38,660 bases of DNA from a virus, in IMG/VR virus record IMGVR_UViG_3300020202_000160, positions 1-38,660 of that record, one strand, 5' to 3'. Shown one piece after another: positions 38,486-38,660 of the stretch (positions are counted from its first letter, which is position 1; the number at the start of each line of letters is the position of its first letter). A program made the translations under genes and the position numbers. The notes under the pieces are model-generated. The model had not been told where the DNA came from. It was given only the letters and a program-made list of their open reading frames with translations, and made no database searches.

Positions 38486-38660
38486 CGAACGACGGTCCCG
38501 TCAGGGAGGACCACGAGCACGCGCCACGGGCCGCGGCGCCCGCAGAGGTCCGCCTCGTCCTCGGCCCACAGCGCGGCCGTCGACGGCGACCGGAACATGA
38601 GCGGCCGGCCAGGGCGGCCGACGATCCCGCGGAACGGGTTCGCCACCGTGTAGCGCAGCT
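38482..38660 (-). CDS. Partial protein, 5' end outside the window
   Basis: The minus-strand frame is open from the window edge for 59 codons and ends at 38482 with the pattern PWRVLVVLPDGTVVR. The stop overlaps the next ATG (ATGA). The start is probably beyond 38660, though an internal GTG is possible. No function can be given. Confidence 0.45.
   Translation of the reverse strand, partial: LRYTVANPFRGIVGRPGRPLMFRSPSTAALWAEDEADLCGRRGPWRVLVVLPDGTVVR

Overview
The window is a contiguous part of a tailed double-stranded DNA phage or prophage genome (Caudoviricetes). The head and tail genes are of HK97/lambda type and the tape-measure protein is long, which points to a siphovirus. The DNA is very GC-rich (by eye about 70%). 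Shine-Dalgarno sites are of the GGAGG type and many starts are GTG, so the host is a high-GC bacterium. I cannot name it. Several phage proteins carry lipoprotein signal peptides. No integrase, repressor, DNA polymerase or helicase is visible, so the lifestyle cannot be decided from this window.

Every gene I can support lies on the minus strand, so the biological order runs from high to low coordinates. The long plus-strand open frames are antisense shadows typical of high-GC DNA. Genes are packed tightly and most joints are 1-base (TGATG) or 4-base (ATGA, GTGA) stop/start overlaps, which suggests long translationally coupled operons.

Region 1 (38660-26416, early/middle functions): small zinc-binding and unknown proteins, a Gp37/Gp68 radical-SAM-like protein, a sigma-region-4-like HTH protein, a putative single-strand annealing protein, a Cas4/RecB-like Fe-S nuclease, a PolB-type 3'-5' exonuclease, a C5-cytosine methyltransferase coupled to a DndC-like PP-loop enzyme, a DUF1376 protein, a phage metallopeptidase and a RusA resolvase. 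The pattern is recombination-dependent replication plus DNA modification. A parS-like 16-mer and a second palindrome sit in one of the few intergenic gaps (28507-28557).

Region 2 (26419-21141, lysis and exported proteins): this block starts at a promoter-like sequence with a palindrome in its spacer, followed by a leader that can hide the first Shine-Dalgarno site. It encodes a TIGR02594-type endolysin, two probable lipoproteins, a papain-like-fold protein, an exported protein, a lipoprotein metzincin protease, a holin candidate and a membrane-anchored coiled coil. An initiator-like tRNA-Met gene lies exactly between two of these genes and overlaps the start of the metzincin gene.

Region 3 (21138-8987, packaging, head, neck): HNH endonuclease, small and large terminase, portal with a long C-terminal extension, prohead protease, major capsid protein behind a leader with competing hairpins, three small head proteins, an intrinsic terminator between two of them, connector and neck proteins, tail terminator and tail tube. 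The large terminase lacks two of the three usual nuclease aspartates, and the HNH gene lies just upstream.

Region 4 (8986-59, tail): tail assembly chaperone pair with a candidate -1 frameshift site, tape measure, a baseplate-like protein, a large tail protein ending in a concanavalin-like domain, an ABA-sandwich protein and a second CBM-like tail protein. The next gene downstream lies outside the window.
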